The notes under the pieces were generated by a model that had not been told where the DNA came from, searched no databases, and saw only the letters and a list, made by a program, of their open reading frames with translations. This document shows positions 23,302 through 35,282 of a DNA stretch of 64,000 nt, in pieces (positions within the stretch are counted from its first letter, which is position 1; each line of letters begins with the position of its first letter). Source of the stretch: Marisa cornuarietis (taxonomy: Eukaryota; Mollusca; Gastropoda; Architaenioglossa; Ampullariidae); contig SMMW01000153.1 of assembly GCA_004794655.1 (NCBI GenBank), forward strand, positions 3,606,501 through 3,670,500. The letters are read 5' to 3'. A program made the translations under genes and the position numbers.

Positions 23302-23600
23302 TTAAAGGCTAACCCGAGGGGTAAGCGAAAATCGCTGGAAATGGAGCATAAAGTATCACGAAAACATATTCCAGTGGAATTTTATGACGAAAAGGCACAA
23401 GAAGTATTATATTAAGATTTGTCTCTCAATCAAACCTGGATTTGACGAGAAAACAGGGAGTGAAGAAAGGGAAGTATTTCTAAAAACATCGTCGTCTGAA
23501 TTCGAAGAGAAAAAGATGTAATCCTCGGTGAAAGTAAAACAGACCAGAACACAGTATGCTGTTGCTGAATGTTTTCTTTGACTCTCAGATTAAGTTTGTA
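23302..23600 (+). mobile_element. Diverged relative of the TTAA MITE (partial)
   Basis: Starting at TTAA (23302-23305) followed by AGGCTAACCC, the plus strand matches the minus strand of 20361-20090. Shared landmarks are AAAATCGYTGGAAA, AAGTATCAC, AAAACATATTCC, ATTTTATGAC, CACCTGGATTTG/AAACCTGGATTTG, GAGAAAACAGG and TCGGTRAAAG. By eye the identity is about three quarters over about 250 bp. The left boundary again lies at TTAA. I cannot find the opposite end, so the copy is truncated or decayed. Confidence 0.75.
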
Positions 23601-24885
23601 TATAGTCATTGTCATTTCCTAAAGATAATGGTAGCAAACGCCAGTGGATTCACTTTGTTCAGAGATGTGTATATACAGGTCTCTGCTTTGTTGAAACCTG
23701 TCGTGTGAACTTCATCCCCACACCGCACTCAAGAATTTGCTCAAAACATTTCAAAGGCGATTGTTATTGAGTCATACAATACAAAATAGTCTTGGACTTT
23801 CAGTAAAACAAAGAGATCTTATTCCTACATCAGTGCTAAGTATACAAAAGCACGAGCTGTTGAAACCAACTACGACTGCTGGTAAAAAGTTTAAACAAAG
23901 ATCGAGCACAAGATATACAACATCGAGGTCTCTACACCGTCTGGTCTACAAGTAATGTCATGACACACGCACATGATAAGTCGTATATAATGCTAAAAAC
24001 TGCAGACAGTATGCGTGGAAGCAGGCCGCACCCACCTCCAGGGACGGTTGCATTGGACAACACCAAGATGACGACGCATCCTGCGCAGAGGCGCAATCGC
24101 GCAGCTCCTACCGACTGCACGTGCGCAGTGCGCCACTTCGTAACGGTTCTCGTTAGATGAGGTTGCAAGTGACGGAGGGATGGGGTGGGGGTAACTGGCT
24201 GTCCACTGACCAGCAGCTGAACTACATACAAGACAGGAGTGGAACAAGAACTGCGCTCGACACTGAATTCCGCTCTGACCATGTCTGTGTGGCCAGCCAG
24301 GCAACGCCAGTCCAACCTCTGGCCTTGAACCCAGTGTCAGGGTAAAGCTCGGCGGAGCGATGCCGGGCCTGGAACACCCTTCCCTTCACAACGGTCTTTC
24401 TTCCTCCTCTTTTATCTTCTTTGGTTCAGGGCCCGTTCTCATGAAAGCAAACTGCCGTCGTACTGGCAGCCGTTTTAACGATTGGCTTTTTAACTTTTGT
24501 CATTTGCTCCGTGCTAACTGCAACTAAAGAAGAGGGAGTAGAGTGTGTACAAACACTAGCAGTTATGTGAGTGCATATCTGTCGCACCCTGTAAACACTG
24601 ACGGCTGTTACATGTTGTCCTGCTCGTCTGAGCAACTACGATGCGACTGACATCAGAGGTACCCCTAATACCCCTAATCCTGTGGCTGGGTAGCTTGTGC
24701 AACAGTAAACCCGTGCTGATGTACCTCCTTGAGGTGTTTTTTTCAGCCCATGTTTTTCTTTTGATCCCAAAATGATACTGGCGCTTTTCCTTTTAATCTC
24801 GGCGAGAGGGCATTAACTTCACAGCCCAGAGCGTGTTAGTACTTGTAATAACACATAGCGCGGCGCCACGTGACTCATGTAGCAG
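23601..24885. other. Non-coding stretch with a CpG/GCGCA cluster
   Basis: 24060-24140 carries a cluster of GCGCA motifs (CTGCGCAGAGGCGCAA, TCGCGCAG, GTGCGCAGTGCGCC) reminiscent of NRF1-type sites, though no perfect YGCGCATGCGCR is present. No exon can be assigned nearby. Confidence 0.4.
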
Positions 24886-24887
24886 AC

Positions 24888-25145
24888 ACGTGTGTGTGTG
24901 TGTGTGTGAGTGCAAGTGTGTGAGTGCGTGTTTTTGTGAATGTGTGTGAGTGTGTGTGTGTGTACGTGTGTGTAGGTGTGTGTGAGTGCGTGTTTTTGTG
25001 AATATGTGAGTGCGAGTGTGTGTGAGTGCGTGTTTTTGTGAATATGTGAGTGCGAGTGTGTGTGAGTGCGTGTTTTTGTGAATGTGTGTGAGTGTGTGTG
25101 TGTGTACGTGTGTGTGTGTGTGTGAGTGCGTGTTTTTGTTAATGT

Positions 25146-25183
<38 letters not shown>

Positions 25184-25240
25184 GTGTGTGTGAGTGCGTG
25201 TTTTTGTTAATGTGTGTGCGTGCGTGTGAGTGCGTGTGCG
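24888..25240. repeat. GT-rich tandem repeat with about 40-bp period
   Basis: The block GAGTGCGTGTTTTTGTGAAT recurs, with the T5 core near 24931, 24992, 25032, 25072, 25132 and 25202. It is 40 bp apart in the central part and separated by variable (GT)n elsewhere. The array grew both by unit duplication and by GT slippage. Confidence 0.85.
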
Positions 25241-25583
25241 CGAGCTAGCGAGAGTGATAAAAAAGAGAGGAAGAAGGATGACGCTGCTGTCTTGATGCCA
25301 TGTCCTTGAGTGGGGGCCGCTGGGATTTGCTCTCATTACAGGAATAGTAGGCTTCTGCAGAGTCATATCAAGATGTCTGCTGTTGGTGGCTGCCGTTGGA
25401 ACTCTCTCTCTCCCCCTCTCTCTCTCTCTCACACACACAGCCGCATACTTTTACTTAACAGTACTTTTCACAAGAGTATAAACAAAAGCTCTTTTTTCAC
25501 TCACTGTGTTTACGGAGATTTAAATAGCAAGAAATCTTGTAAAATTAATAAATAAACTGCGGACAGTGTATACACTTGAAATC

Positions 25584-25585
<2 letters not shown>

Positions 25586-25637
<52 letters not shown>
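25586..25637. repeat. (TG)26 microsatellite
   Basis: An uninterrupted TG array of 52 bp. Confidence 0.95.
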
Positions 25638-25639
<2 letters not shown>

Positions 25640-25640
<1 letters not shown>

Positions 25641-26255
25641 AATCATTTTAATTAGGCATTCAAGAGGATAACACGACTTGAACCAGTGCTCTTTAGAAAA
25701 TAAAGTTGTGCTGGTCCAGGATCCTGTATGTATTTGAAGACTACAGATGTAAGGAAGCCTGAACAAGACCCTCGAGATAACAGATTTACCATGTTTTCGC
25801 ATCCCATCAACACGCTGCAATTATTTTTCTAACTAATCATTCCCTCATAATGATGAAGACGAGAGACGAGGATACTTCTCGCTAACGGGACATCAAGAAG
25901 TTGCTACTCGAGCACCACCCCAAGAACAGTCATGTTTCGTGGCCCAAGTCTCCAAGCGATCCGACGTGGGGCTATTTTTAGACCCCAAAAGCCGTTGGAA
26001 ACGTCTGTTTGTTCTTGGCGAACATTGACCTTTGCTTATTTAGACATCGTGACCTCTTGCTTTGCTTAGCACGCAGACCACGTGACTGGAGCTCGGGGGG
26101 TGGGAGGGTTGGCCTGTTGGCTGACTCGCTTACCTTCTAAACTTTACCGAGGTCCCAGACACGAATTGCACTCGCACACGTGAGCTCCACTCCTAAATTT
26201 TTAGGCGAAGAAAAAATGATGAAAAGAGCCACCACTAGTTACTTTGCTCTTGTCC
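25640..26255. other. Non-coding stretch before the 44-bp satellite
   Basis: Unique sequence with one CCACGTGAC E-box near 26077 and a short G-rich tract near 26094-26107. No gene is recognised. Confidence 0.5.
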
Positions 26256-28352
26256 ACAGCTGGCTCACATAGCCGTATTGTTACATAACATGCAGGGCTC
26301 GCTACCAGCTGGCTCGCATAGCGGAATTGTTACATAATATACAGGGCTCTCAAACAGCTGGCTTAGATAGCGGTATTATAATATACAGGGCTCGCTACCA
26401 GCTGGCTCACATAGCGGTATTGTTACATAACATGCAGGGCTCGCTACCAGCTGACTTAATGGTATTATAATATACAGGGCTCAATCACAGGTGGCTTAGA
26501 CTGCGGTATTATAATATACAAGGCTCGCTCACAGCTGGCTTAGACTGCGGTATTATAATATGCAGGGCTCAGTCCCAGCTGGCTTAGATAGCGGTATTGT
26601 AATATACGGGGCTCAATCACAGCTGGCTTAGATAACGGTATTGTAATATACGGGGCTCACTCACAGCTGGATTAGATAGCGGTATTGTAATATACGGGGC
26701 TCACTCACAGCTGGCTTAGATAACGGTATTGTAATATACGGGGCTCGCTAATAGCTGGCTTAGATAACGGTATTGTAATATACGGGGCTCGCTAACAGCT
26801 GGCTTAGATAGCCGTATGGCAATATACGGGGCTCACTCACAGCTGGCTTAGATAGCGGTTTTATAATATACGGGGCTCGCTACCAGCTGACTAAGATAGC
26901 GGTATTATAATATACAGGGCTCACTCACAGCTGGCTTAGATAGCGGTATTATAATATACAGGGCTCAATCACAGCTGGCTTATATAGCGGTATTATAATA
27001 TACAGGGCTCTCTCACAGCTGCCTTAAATAACGGTATTATAATATACGGTGCTCACTAACAGCTGCCTTAGATAGCGGTATTATAATATACAGGGCTCAC
27101 TAACAGCTGCCTTAGATAGCGGTATCATAATATACAGGGCTCAATCACAGCTGGCTTAGACTGCGATGTTATAAAGGGCTCGCTAACAGCTGACTTAGCG
27201 GTATTGTTACATAACATGCAGGGCTCGCTAACAGCTGGCTTAGACTGCGGTAATATACAGGTCTCACTCACAGCTGGCTTAGATAGCAGTATTATAATGT
27301 ACAGGGCTCACTCACAGCTGGCTTAGATAGCAGTATTATATTATACGGGGCTCGCCACCAGCTGGCTTAGATAGCAGTATTATAATATACAGGGCTCACT
27401 CACAGCTGGCTTAGATAGCGGTATTAGAATATACCGGGCTCACTCACAGCTGGCTTAGATAGCAGTATCATAATATACAGGGCTCGCCACCAGCTGGCTT
27501 AGATAGCAGTATTATAATATACAGGGCTCACTCACAGCTGGCTTAGATAGCGGTATTATAATATACGGGGCTCGCTACCAGCTGACTTAGATAGCGGTAT
27601 TATAATATACAGGGCTCAAAACCAGCTGGCTTAGATAGCGGTATTAGAATATACCGGGCTCACTAACAGCTGGCTTAGATAGCGGTATTATAATATACAA
27701 GGCTCGCTCACAGCTGACTTAGATAGCGGTATTATAATATACAGGGCTCAAAACCAGCTGGCTTAGATAGCGGTATTAGAATATACCGGGCTCACTCACA
27801 GCTGGCTTAGATAGCGGTATCATAATATACAGGGCTCACTCACAGCTGGCTTAGATAGCGGTATTATAATATACAGGGCTCACTAACAGCTGCCTTAGAT
27901 AGCGGTATCATAATATACAGGGCTCACTAACAGCTGGCTTAGACTGCGATGTTATAAAGGGCTCATTAACAGCTGACTTAGCGGTATTGTTACATGACAT
28001 GCAGGGCTCGCTAACAGCTGGCTTATACTGCGGTATTATAATATACATGGATCGCTCACAGCTGGCTTAGACTGCTGTAATATACAGGTCTCACTCACAG
28101 CTGGCTTAGATAGCAGTATTATAATGTACAGGGCTCACTCACAGCTGGCTTAGATAGCAGTATTATAATATACAGGGCTCACTCACAGCTGGCTTAGATA
28201 GCTGTATTATAATATACAGGGCTCACTAACAGCTATTTGAACGGTAATATTATGTAACATATAGAATTTTGCAACAGCTGGTTTAGACATCGGTATTAAA
28301 ACATAACATGCAGGGCTCGCCAACAGCTGGCCAACAGATGGCTTAGTTAGCG
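26256..28352. repeat. 44-bp satellite array, nearly 50 copies (about 2.1 kb)
   Basis: Each unit carries GGGCTCACTCACAGCTGG, CTTAGATAGCGGTATT and an AT-rich ATAATATACA block. The hexamer CAGCTG, an E-box recognised by many bHLH factors, is kept in almost every copy. Edge units are more diverged, with GTTACATAACATGC in place of ATAATATAC. Internally a block is repeated about 783 bp apart: the variant TGACTTAGCGGTATTGTTAC occurs at 27191 and again at 27974 with similar flanking units. Whole multi-unit segments have therefore duplicated. The unit length is not a multiple of 3 and no long ORF results. Confidence 0.95.
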
Positions 28353-29140
28353 GTTTTTGTTTTTTGACTGAACATCCAGAACTCGTATTCGTGAAACACC
28401 TGTTTCCTTAACCGACCTGAGTAAATCCGCTACCTGCAGACTGCGACTGGAAGCCAAATGGTTTTACCAGCGGGTAGTTTATTGGAAACCTCGCCTCTCC
28501 TCCACCCACACACTTCCCGACGACTCCTCACATACTCTTCTTGAATGAAAATAATATTTTTGTTGTCTAATACTTGCTAGAGGAACATCATCAACAGATT
28601 TTATTCTCCGCAGCTTCCTGTTCGCTGTTTTCAATTTTTAAAAAGTTTCTTGACTCATTTGTAAGTTTTCTGTTCCACCCCTCGACTGAAGAACGCGTGT
28701 GTCCGGGTACTTGTCCGGGAATTCCCGTAGTTTGCTTGTGGCGCTAACTTAACCAACTTAGTTCCCTACCCAAGTTAGGGCGAATTTACCACCGGGTACA
28801 TAGCTGATTACCATGAACACAAGCATTGGGTTAGACAACAAGATTATTACACAACCTGCTGTTACAGGGGGAGCATGCTGGTTTAAACTTTTAGACAGCG
28901 ATACTACTGTGACTGAGGCCGGCCACGTGATGTACCCGACCTTACCTGGCGATCTCTTCCGGTCTCAGCCTGATTCCAGAGAACCTGCGATGCCAGTTAG
29001 GAAGAACCGACGATTGAAATCCGAGTTCGGTCATAATCGCGAACTAGGCTTAGGGTGGGAAAAAGAATCGACAATGTGTTATAAGAATGTACTGTGCGCT
29101 CGTCAATCATTGCCCGCTGACTGGGTGAGTTGTGGTGTGA
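28353..29140. other. Non-coding stretch between two tandem arrays
   Basis: A 113-codon open frame at 28813-29151 (plus, ATG start) ends at the edge of the next repeat. Its product has no recognised domain, and its length is within what chance allows. Nothing else stands out. Confidence 0.4.
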
Positions 29141-29668
29141 AAGTATCCTAAATATATTACAGCGTATCCTAAATATATTAAGCCTATCCTAAATATATTA
29201 CAACATATCATCGTATCCTAAATATATTACAACATATCCTAAATATATTACAAAGTATCCTAAATATATTACAGCGTATCCTAAATATATTGCATCGTAT
29301 CCTAAATATATTACAACATATCCTAAATATATTGCATCGTATCCTAAATATATTGCATCGTATCCTAAATATATTACAACATATCCTAAATATATTGCAT
29401 CGTATCCTAAATATATTACATCGCATCTAAAATATATTACATCGTATCCTAAATATATTACAGCCTATCCTAAATATATTACAAAGTATCCTAAATATAT
29501 TACATCGCATCTAAAATATATTACATCGTATCCTAAATATATTACAGCCTATCCTAAATATATTGCATCGTATCCTAAATATATTACATCGCATCTAAAA
29601 TATATTACATCGTATCCTAATTATATTACAGCCTATCCTAAATATATTACAAAGTATCCTAAAGATAG
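29141..29668. repeat. 21-bp minisatellite with 84-bp higher-order unit, about 25 copies
   Basis: The unit core is TATCCTAAATATATT plus a variable hexamer (ACATCG, ACAGCC, ACAAAG, GCATCG or ACAACA). A variant CGCATCTAAAATATATT recurs at 29421, 29505 and 29589, exactly 84 bp (four units) apart, showing higher-order amplification. On the minus strand the 21-bp unit reads as a seven-residue repeat (CNIFRIR), which is a by-product of the period. Confidence 0.95.
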
Positions 29669-29892
29669 TATGGCGCGGCAAGCTTCCCCCAGTCGACTCA
29701 GCTGTCGGGAACGGGTACCTGAGTTCAAAGAGAGTTGGGGAAGGTAAAGCAGCGAGGGAGAGGTGTTGGGTACCACCCTCACATAAAGCTACCCCCGAGA
29801 AAAAAGAGGTTTCTCGCACCTCACTCCCCAACAACCTGATAAGGTCACGGACGGCCTTTACCTGTCTTAAATATTAAACATGTGTAGACTTT

Positions 29893-29894
<2 letters not shown>

Positions 29895-29929
<35 letters not shown>

Positions 29930-29930
29930 T
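29895..29930. repeat. (GACA)8 tetranucleotide repeat
   Basis: CAGACAGACAGACAG-type tetranucleotide run of about 34 bp. Confidence 0.9.
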
Positions 29931-29934
29931 TCAT

Positions 29935-30448
29935 GGATGAATTATCAGTAAACACTGCGGTGTTGAAACGAGAAGTAGAATAATTAAGTGAAGCAACTTG
30001 CCCTACCAGTATCCCCGCAGTCCAGACATGTTCGTCTTTTCCTGTAGTTCTTGGAGTGTTTAGTGTTTTGTCGAGGTTTTCTCGTTATTGTGTCTTGTGT
30101 CTTGTGTTTGTGTCATGTGTCATGTGTTTTATATCACGTGTCCTCACATCACTTTCCCACTCCCGTGTCCACCCCCTACCCCGAACATCGTACTGCACAC
30201 CTTATTTGGTGCGTGGCCGCCATTACACGTACCCGGTCCTCAGTCATGTCTTCCACCCAGCCAACAGACTTTGTAGACGCGCACGTGTGTAAGGGTGTAA
30301 GGCCACATGAATGCATGTTCACGTAGGCGCGCGTGCGTGAGGAGATTTCTGATGATAAAAAATAGCTGCAGCTTTTCGCATGAGCTGCTGCTGTAACCAG
30401 CCGCGAGCTTGTGCTGTGGTTAACGGTGTTTAGTTGGAGGCACACGAT
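29935..30448. other. Non-coding stretch
   Basis: Includes GTGTCTTGTGT and GTGTCATGTGT phrases near 30090-30130. The frames are short, begin at non-ATG codons and have no recognised domain. Confidence 0.4.
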
Positions 30449-30449
30449 C

Positions 30450-30650
30450 CTCGGGCCCGTAGTCATGAAGCAGAGATACATCTGTATCCTCTCCCCCTAA
30501 ACCCCCGGGTTTATTTTACCCACAGCTATTGCAAGCCCTCTGTAGGCATAGTTGTCAACCGTGTTGTTGTCTGGAACTGCTTCCAGTTACTATTTCTGTA
30601 CATAGTTACCCCTGAGGTAACGTTACCTCTGCTTCATAATTACAACTAAT
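30450..30650. mobile_element. Possible MITE of about 200 bp
   Basis: The perfect 11-bp inverted repeat ATGAAGCAGAG is near 30466-30476 and its complement CTCTGCTTCAT is near 30628-30638. The match extends imperfectly outward (GTAGTC/GTAATT). The right part also holds a GAGGTAACGTTACCTC palindrome. No clear target-site duplication was found, so the superfamily is not assigned and the call is tentative. Confidence 0.35.
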
Positions 30651-30654
30651 GGTT

Positions 30655-31652
30655 GTTAATGTTCTTGACCATGATTACGTCCCTTGGTTGTGAGTGTTCC
30701 CAACCACGAAGGTAAGACCTCGTGATCGAGGTTTGCCCAGGCCTGCCTCTGACTGAAAAAACTCCATGACTTCCTCCTCCCCCCCCACCCTGTACAGCAG
30801 CGGAGTGAGACGATTGACCTCAACCCTCCGCGTGTCGTGCCATAGATTCGATGCACCACTTACAATGTTGAACAAGTCACATTGATGTTTTGTAGACATT
30901 TTCGTCATGGTAGTCCTTTTATAGCAAGTGGATGGCGACTGTGATAATAATAAGTCAGAGTTTTAGGGAAATCATGCGTGAATGGAATATATGGAATATA
31001 ATGGAATATATTTCGCTTGCCGGAAGTATAACATTTTGCGATGATATCATGGGTGATGGAGGACACCGGATAATGGAATCCTTAGAGGTAGTCTAGGAGT
31101 CTGATTTTATTATGGCTTCTCGTGGTCTTGCTAAAGCAGAATTTTTTTTCTGTCATAATGTGGTAAATAGGCGAGATTAAATCATCTAATGAGAAGACAT
31201 CAACAACTACCATCAGGTAAATAGGTAGAAGAAACATGTTTTGATGTCACTTTCCACGAAATTACAATCATCAAACCACTGAGTGAGAAACGATCAAGAA
31301 GTCCTCCGGACTTAAACAAGGAAGTCCTGGCCCACTTCTTACAAAGCTATCAACATTTCATCATCTAAATAAAAGACATCAACTTTATGCTTCGAGAGAA
31401 CAGGAAGGTAGAAAACTGATTAACTTAGGCGCAACAATTTTTTTCAGGTCAAAAGGCTTTACTGCACATTGACCTTAAGATTTGATCTCCGCCTTGTAAT
31501 AAACTGCGGCCTTAATGCCATCAAGAGGCCAAAGCTATCAATCTGCCAATAGTCTTCGTACAGTTCCATGTCATTTCTTTTGTGATTCTCCTCGACATTG
31601 TCATTAGCTTCTACTTCTGTCTTTATAGGCTTGCTGATCTTTGAGGCAGTCA

Positions 31653-31715
<63 letters not shown>

Positions 31716-33560
31716 GAGTGAATTTTTCCTGCTTGGAGGAAAGCTCAAAATGCTGTGCACGATAAAATACAAACAAACCGAAAAAAATAACCATCCAACG
31801 AAGACACACAGGCAGCAGAAGCAGATGACTGTGGCAAACATGAACGAAATGGACAGACAAAGTTGAGGATCTGAGGAGTGAATGGAAGAGTTTGCCTTAT
31901 TAGAAATGTGTTTCTTAAAGAGGTGGGTTTTGAGGCCAGGATCAAAGTTTGAAGTGTAGACAAAGAGAGAAAGAAGCAAAAGATGCCAAACGGCTGGGAT
32001 AGAGAAGGAGGATGAGGATGAGTACATGCGAATGTTTGATGCGTGGCACAAGCAGAAGAACGAGACCAACTGGTGTTACACGGCATCAGTAGCTCAGACA
32101 AGTAATACACAAAATATCATGCCCATTATTTTTGTATAATATGCTGTTGAACACTTTGAACTGTATTCTTGCCCCATTCATATTAAAATATAGTCAACTT
32201 ACCTATTAACCGGAAAAACTACTCCGATACTGTTTTCGTCCGCGCATTGCTTTTTCTTTTATCTTTCTTTTTATTTTGAAAAACAAGCACACAAAACTAA
32301 CATTATCAATTATTTGCTGTGGTTATGTTCCGTCATGTCCGCTTTTCTGTTTTAACACAAATTCGCTTAATCCTGTGATCACAGAAGGAGCTAATTGGGT
32401 TTTAAAGAAAAAGCAAACCTGAAAAGCGAAAAAGGACTAAAAGAAAGAAGAGAATAGAGAAAGCAAGCAGACTGAGAGAGAGAAAAACAAGAAAAGAGAG
32501 AAAGAATATCAACGATCAGAGGTTACGTCCTCTTCACGTTCTTCACGTCCTCTTCACGTTCTCACCCATTTGGCATCCTCACTTCATACACAAAGCGACC
32601 CAGGTGTTTGTACAAGAGCAAAATAATACCCTTTCTTCTTGACGCACATGAAGTTTGTGCAAATGTGTGTGTGTGTGGGGGGTCTACCCCGGTGCCATCA
32701 CTCTTCCACCCACCCACCCTGAAAGCACGCGACTGGACTGGAGCAGTGCATCATGGACAACTATCACATGCCAGAAGTTTGGATGTTTTTCTACGCCCAC
32801 TGCCAGTCACTTGATCTCTTTCTGACTCTAATGCTATGGCTTCGGAGAATTAGTTCTTCAAAGCTTTCTATGAATACAAACTGCATTTTTTCTTTTTCTC
32901 CCACCCTGTTTTATTTTTTTCCTCCTTCGATCAGCGTCCTTTTCTGTCACTCGAGATGTCGAGATACTGTCTTTGCTCGAGAGATCCCTGGACCTGCGCA
33001 GTCGATGTAGCGCGTAGCCAGTATTTGCACGACAACAAGAAAATGTTCACGAGGAGGGTGAGCACGTGTCATGCTCAATGTCAGAAATTTAAATCTACGA
33101 GTTATAGTTCTTACCTTCAGAATTTTTTTTTTTAACTCAGCAGCTATTTCAGGTCCTCGTTCCTTTAGCAATTAAATGAGCGTTCGGTTGACGAGACAGG
33201 AATTTTTAACCATTGAAAATTACGATCAGACAACTAAAATAAATTTATAGAAAAATAGGAAGTAAAGCAGAACGATATGAACAATAATTCAGAAAAGTAA
33301 AGAGTAATAAATTTTGCTAACGCAGCAAACATGTTTTAAGTGCATGCTAACGGTTTTAAGGAAAAGAGAACTGACAGGTAATATGCATCATGAGGTTAAA
33401 TTTTCGTGACTCTGACGGCAAATGGGTTAAAAACATTTTCACTTGTAGCATGCATCTTTTCTGTTGTTTATAAACAGTGGCACTGTACCGAGAGAACATC
33501 GCTGATGCTTACGATTTATTCTCACTTTCCTCCCCACAGACGTCGTACGAGGGCACCACT
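30655..33560. other. Non-coding stretch
   Basis: Contains GGAATATA-type short repeats at 30978-31012, the AAT microsatellite (listed separately), A/G-rich sequence at 32400-32510, and a TTCACGTCC/TTCACGTTC tandem at 32529-32563. No coding exon is recognised. Confidence 0.5.
31653..31714. repeat. (AAT)20 microsatellite
   Basis: An uninterrupted AAT trinucleotide run of about 62 bp. Confidence 0.95.
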
Positions 33561-33562
33561 AG

Positions 33563-33576
33563 GTATATATATATAT

Positions 33577-33632
<56 letters not shown>
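33563..33632. repeat. (TA)8(TG)27 compound microsatellite
   Basis: An AT run at 33563-33578 passes directly into TG repeats at 33579-33632. Confidence 0.95.
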
Positions 33633-33633
<1 letters not shown>

Positions 33634-33804
33634 CGTTTTATAAAGAATTCGAAATATGGTTGCTGTGCGTGGACACGAATGTGTGACCACACTTAACGCA
33701 AAACCCCGCTTTTTTTAAAAAACAAAAAAGCACTGACCAGAGTTTATGTCGAAAATAACTGATGTGAAGATGGATGACGGACGATAAAGATGATAGTTAA
33801 ACGT

Positions 33805-33890
33805 TAACTAGCGACAGTGTTCCTCGAGGGATTCGAACCAGAGAACGCTCTCAATCTTACCGTTATTTAGCTTTGCCTCGTCCTGTTAGC
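33805..33890 (-). repeat. Possible tRNA-derived SINE relic
   Basis: Read on the minus strand, GGTTCGAATCC is a perfect RNA polymerase III B-box. About 30 bases upstream, GCTAAATAACGGTAAGATTGAGAGC resembles a decayed A-box and D-arm. A 5-bp CGAGG/CCTCG pairing brackets the stretch, but a standard cloverleaf does not form, so an active tRNA gene is unlikely. Confidence 0.35.
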
Positions 33891-34500
33891 GGCACAGCAG
33901 GTTGTGAGTGTCAGCTGCACGGGGCGATGATAGATGTTGAATGAGTGTTTGATTTCGTGAATGTGCGGCGGGGACATGGTGATGAATCCTCATGTCAAGC
34001 GCTTGATGGCAGGTCGGATTCGATGATGACTGGAACCTGGACAGTCCTCGCTGAACCGATGATGAAGAAAAGAGAAATAGTGAATATAGCAGCAGAACAA
34101 TAAAAAGTAGAATAACAGTATAAGAACAACAGAAGAAGAACAGGACCCTCACCCCCCACCCCCGCAATATAATAACCTGCCATCAGGCTCTGTGGTAACA
34201 AGTGTACAGAACAGGAACAGAAACTCTCGTCACAACCCTCGCTCAGAGATTACCTTGCGGCACAAACATCAAGTGTTGTCCAACAGATATTTTACAACCG
34301 TTCATGTTAATTGTTATTATTTTTTAAAATAAGTCTCTATTAGCTTGTTCATACTTTGTCATTTTTCTCTTCGTGAAAAATATAGTCCTTATTGTTGAGG
34401 CGAACAGTTCGCCAGTCAGGCCTACGAGCTGGTTGATGCTTTAACTTATACAGTCACGTGACTTCCGTTAGACAGTGACTGAAGATCCTCGATATAGTAA

Positions 34501-34527
34501 AAAAATAAATAAATAAATAAATAAAAA
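34501..34527. repeat. (AAAT)n tetranucleotide repeat
   Basis: AAATAAATAAATAAATAAATAAA-type run of about six units. Confidence 0.85.
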
Positions 34528-34865
34528 AACTTGTCCCTCACAACACAATAATGTCAATACATAAACATTTGAGTTGCGAAATGTTACAGAGCGCCCTCCG
34601 TACCCGCCAGATACATCAAGTGTCTCGTTTCGAAATTTTCGACCGAAACAGTTCAGCGTGTGGCCAGTGCGCATGTCCGCTAAACAGATAATTGACTTCC
34701 GTGCGTCTATGACGTCACTGCACCGTTGTGTTGCAATGCGTGTGTGTGTGTGTGTGGGTGGGTGCTCTGTAACTCATCTCTTGTCTGTTATGAGAAAGAA
34801 AGGTTGGGGGCCGGATAAGAAAAATAAATGACTGGAGAAAGTAAGTGGAAAAGATTTTGTTTTCT

Positions 34866-34925
34866 CGTCAGCAAGTCGTTAGCACATCAGACTCATCAGC
34901 AACCTGGGGTCATAGTTCATGCTAC
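34866..34925 (+). repeat. tRNA-Met-like relic
   Basis: AGTCGTTAGCACATCAGACTCAT follows the order of a tRNA-Met D-arm and a CAT anticodon loop. It is followed by GGGGTCATAGTTCATGC, resembling a worn variable loop and T-arm. The stems no longer pair well. It is most likely the head of an old tRNA-derived SINE or a pseudo-tRNA. Confidence 0.3.
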
Positions 34926-35282
34926 TGTTTTTGTGTTCCCCCTCCCCCCGCCCACAAGCCTCCTTAAATTCAGCGACAGTAAATTGCCCCGCGGTGATGA
35001 TGTGTTTTCCTCCTTTGCATAAACACCAGTTACCACTCCTGGGCTCACGGCATGCTTCTTCTCTAAGTACAACCATTCAAATGCAGGTGATGTGATGTCT
35101 GCACTCGGAGGGTCACTATTGACATTCTCCCACTTGTGCCCCGAGAAAAGCCTGAGCATGCGCAAACTAACAACACCAGGCTTTAAACTGGAGGACATGG
35201 TCTTGAAACACGGACATGACCAGTAATGAGGCCTCGATGGTTCATCAGCTCCAGCAAACTCAGCACTTAGTGCCCTTCTGGA

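Noticed and set aside
23302..23560. Conserved protein shared with 20.1-20.35 kb
   Set aside because: Differences between the two copies fall about three to one on amino-acid-changing sites, as expected without selection, and both frames soon end or shift.
26256..28352. CRISPR-like appearance of regularly spaced repeats
   Set aside because: Units are contiguous with no unique spacers, in an animal genome. This is a satellite array.
29208..29426. Seven-residue CNIFRIR repeat protein on the minus strand
   Set aside because: A direct consequence of the 21-bp unit. It has no ATG-led unique region and no domain.
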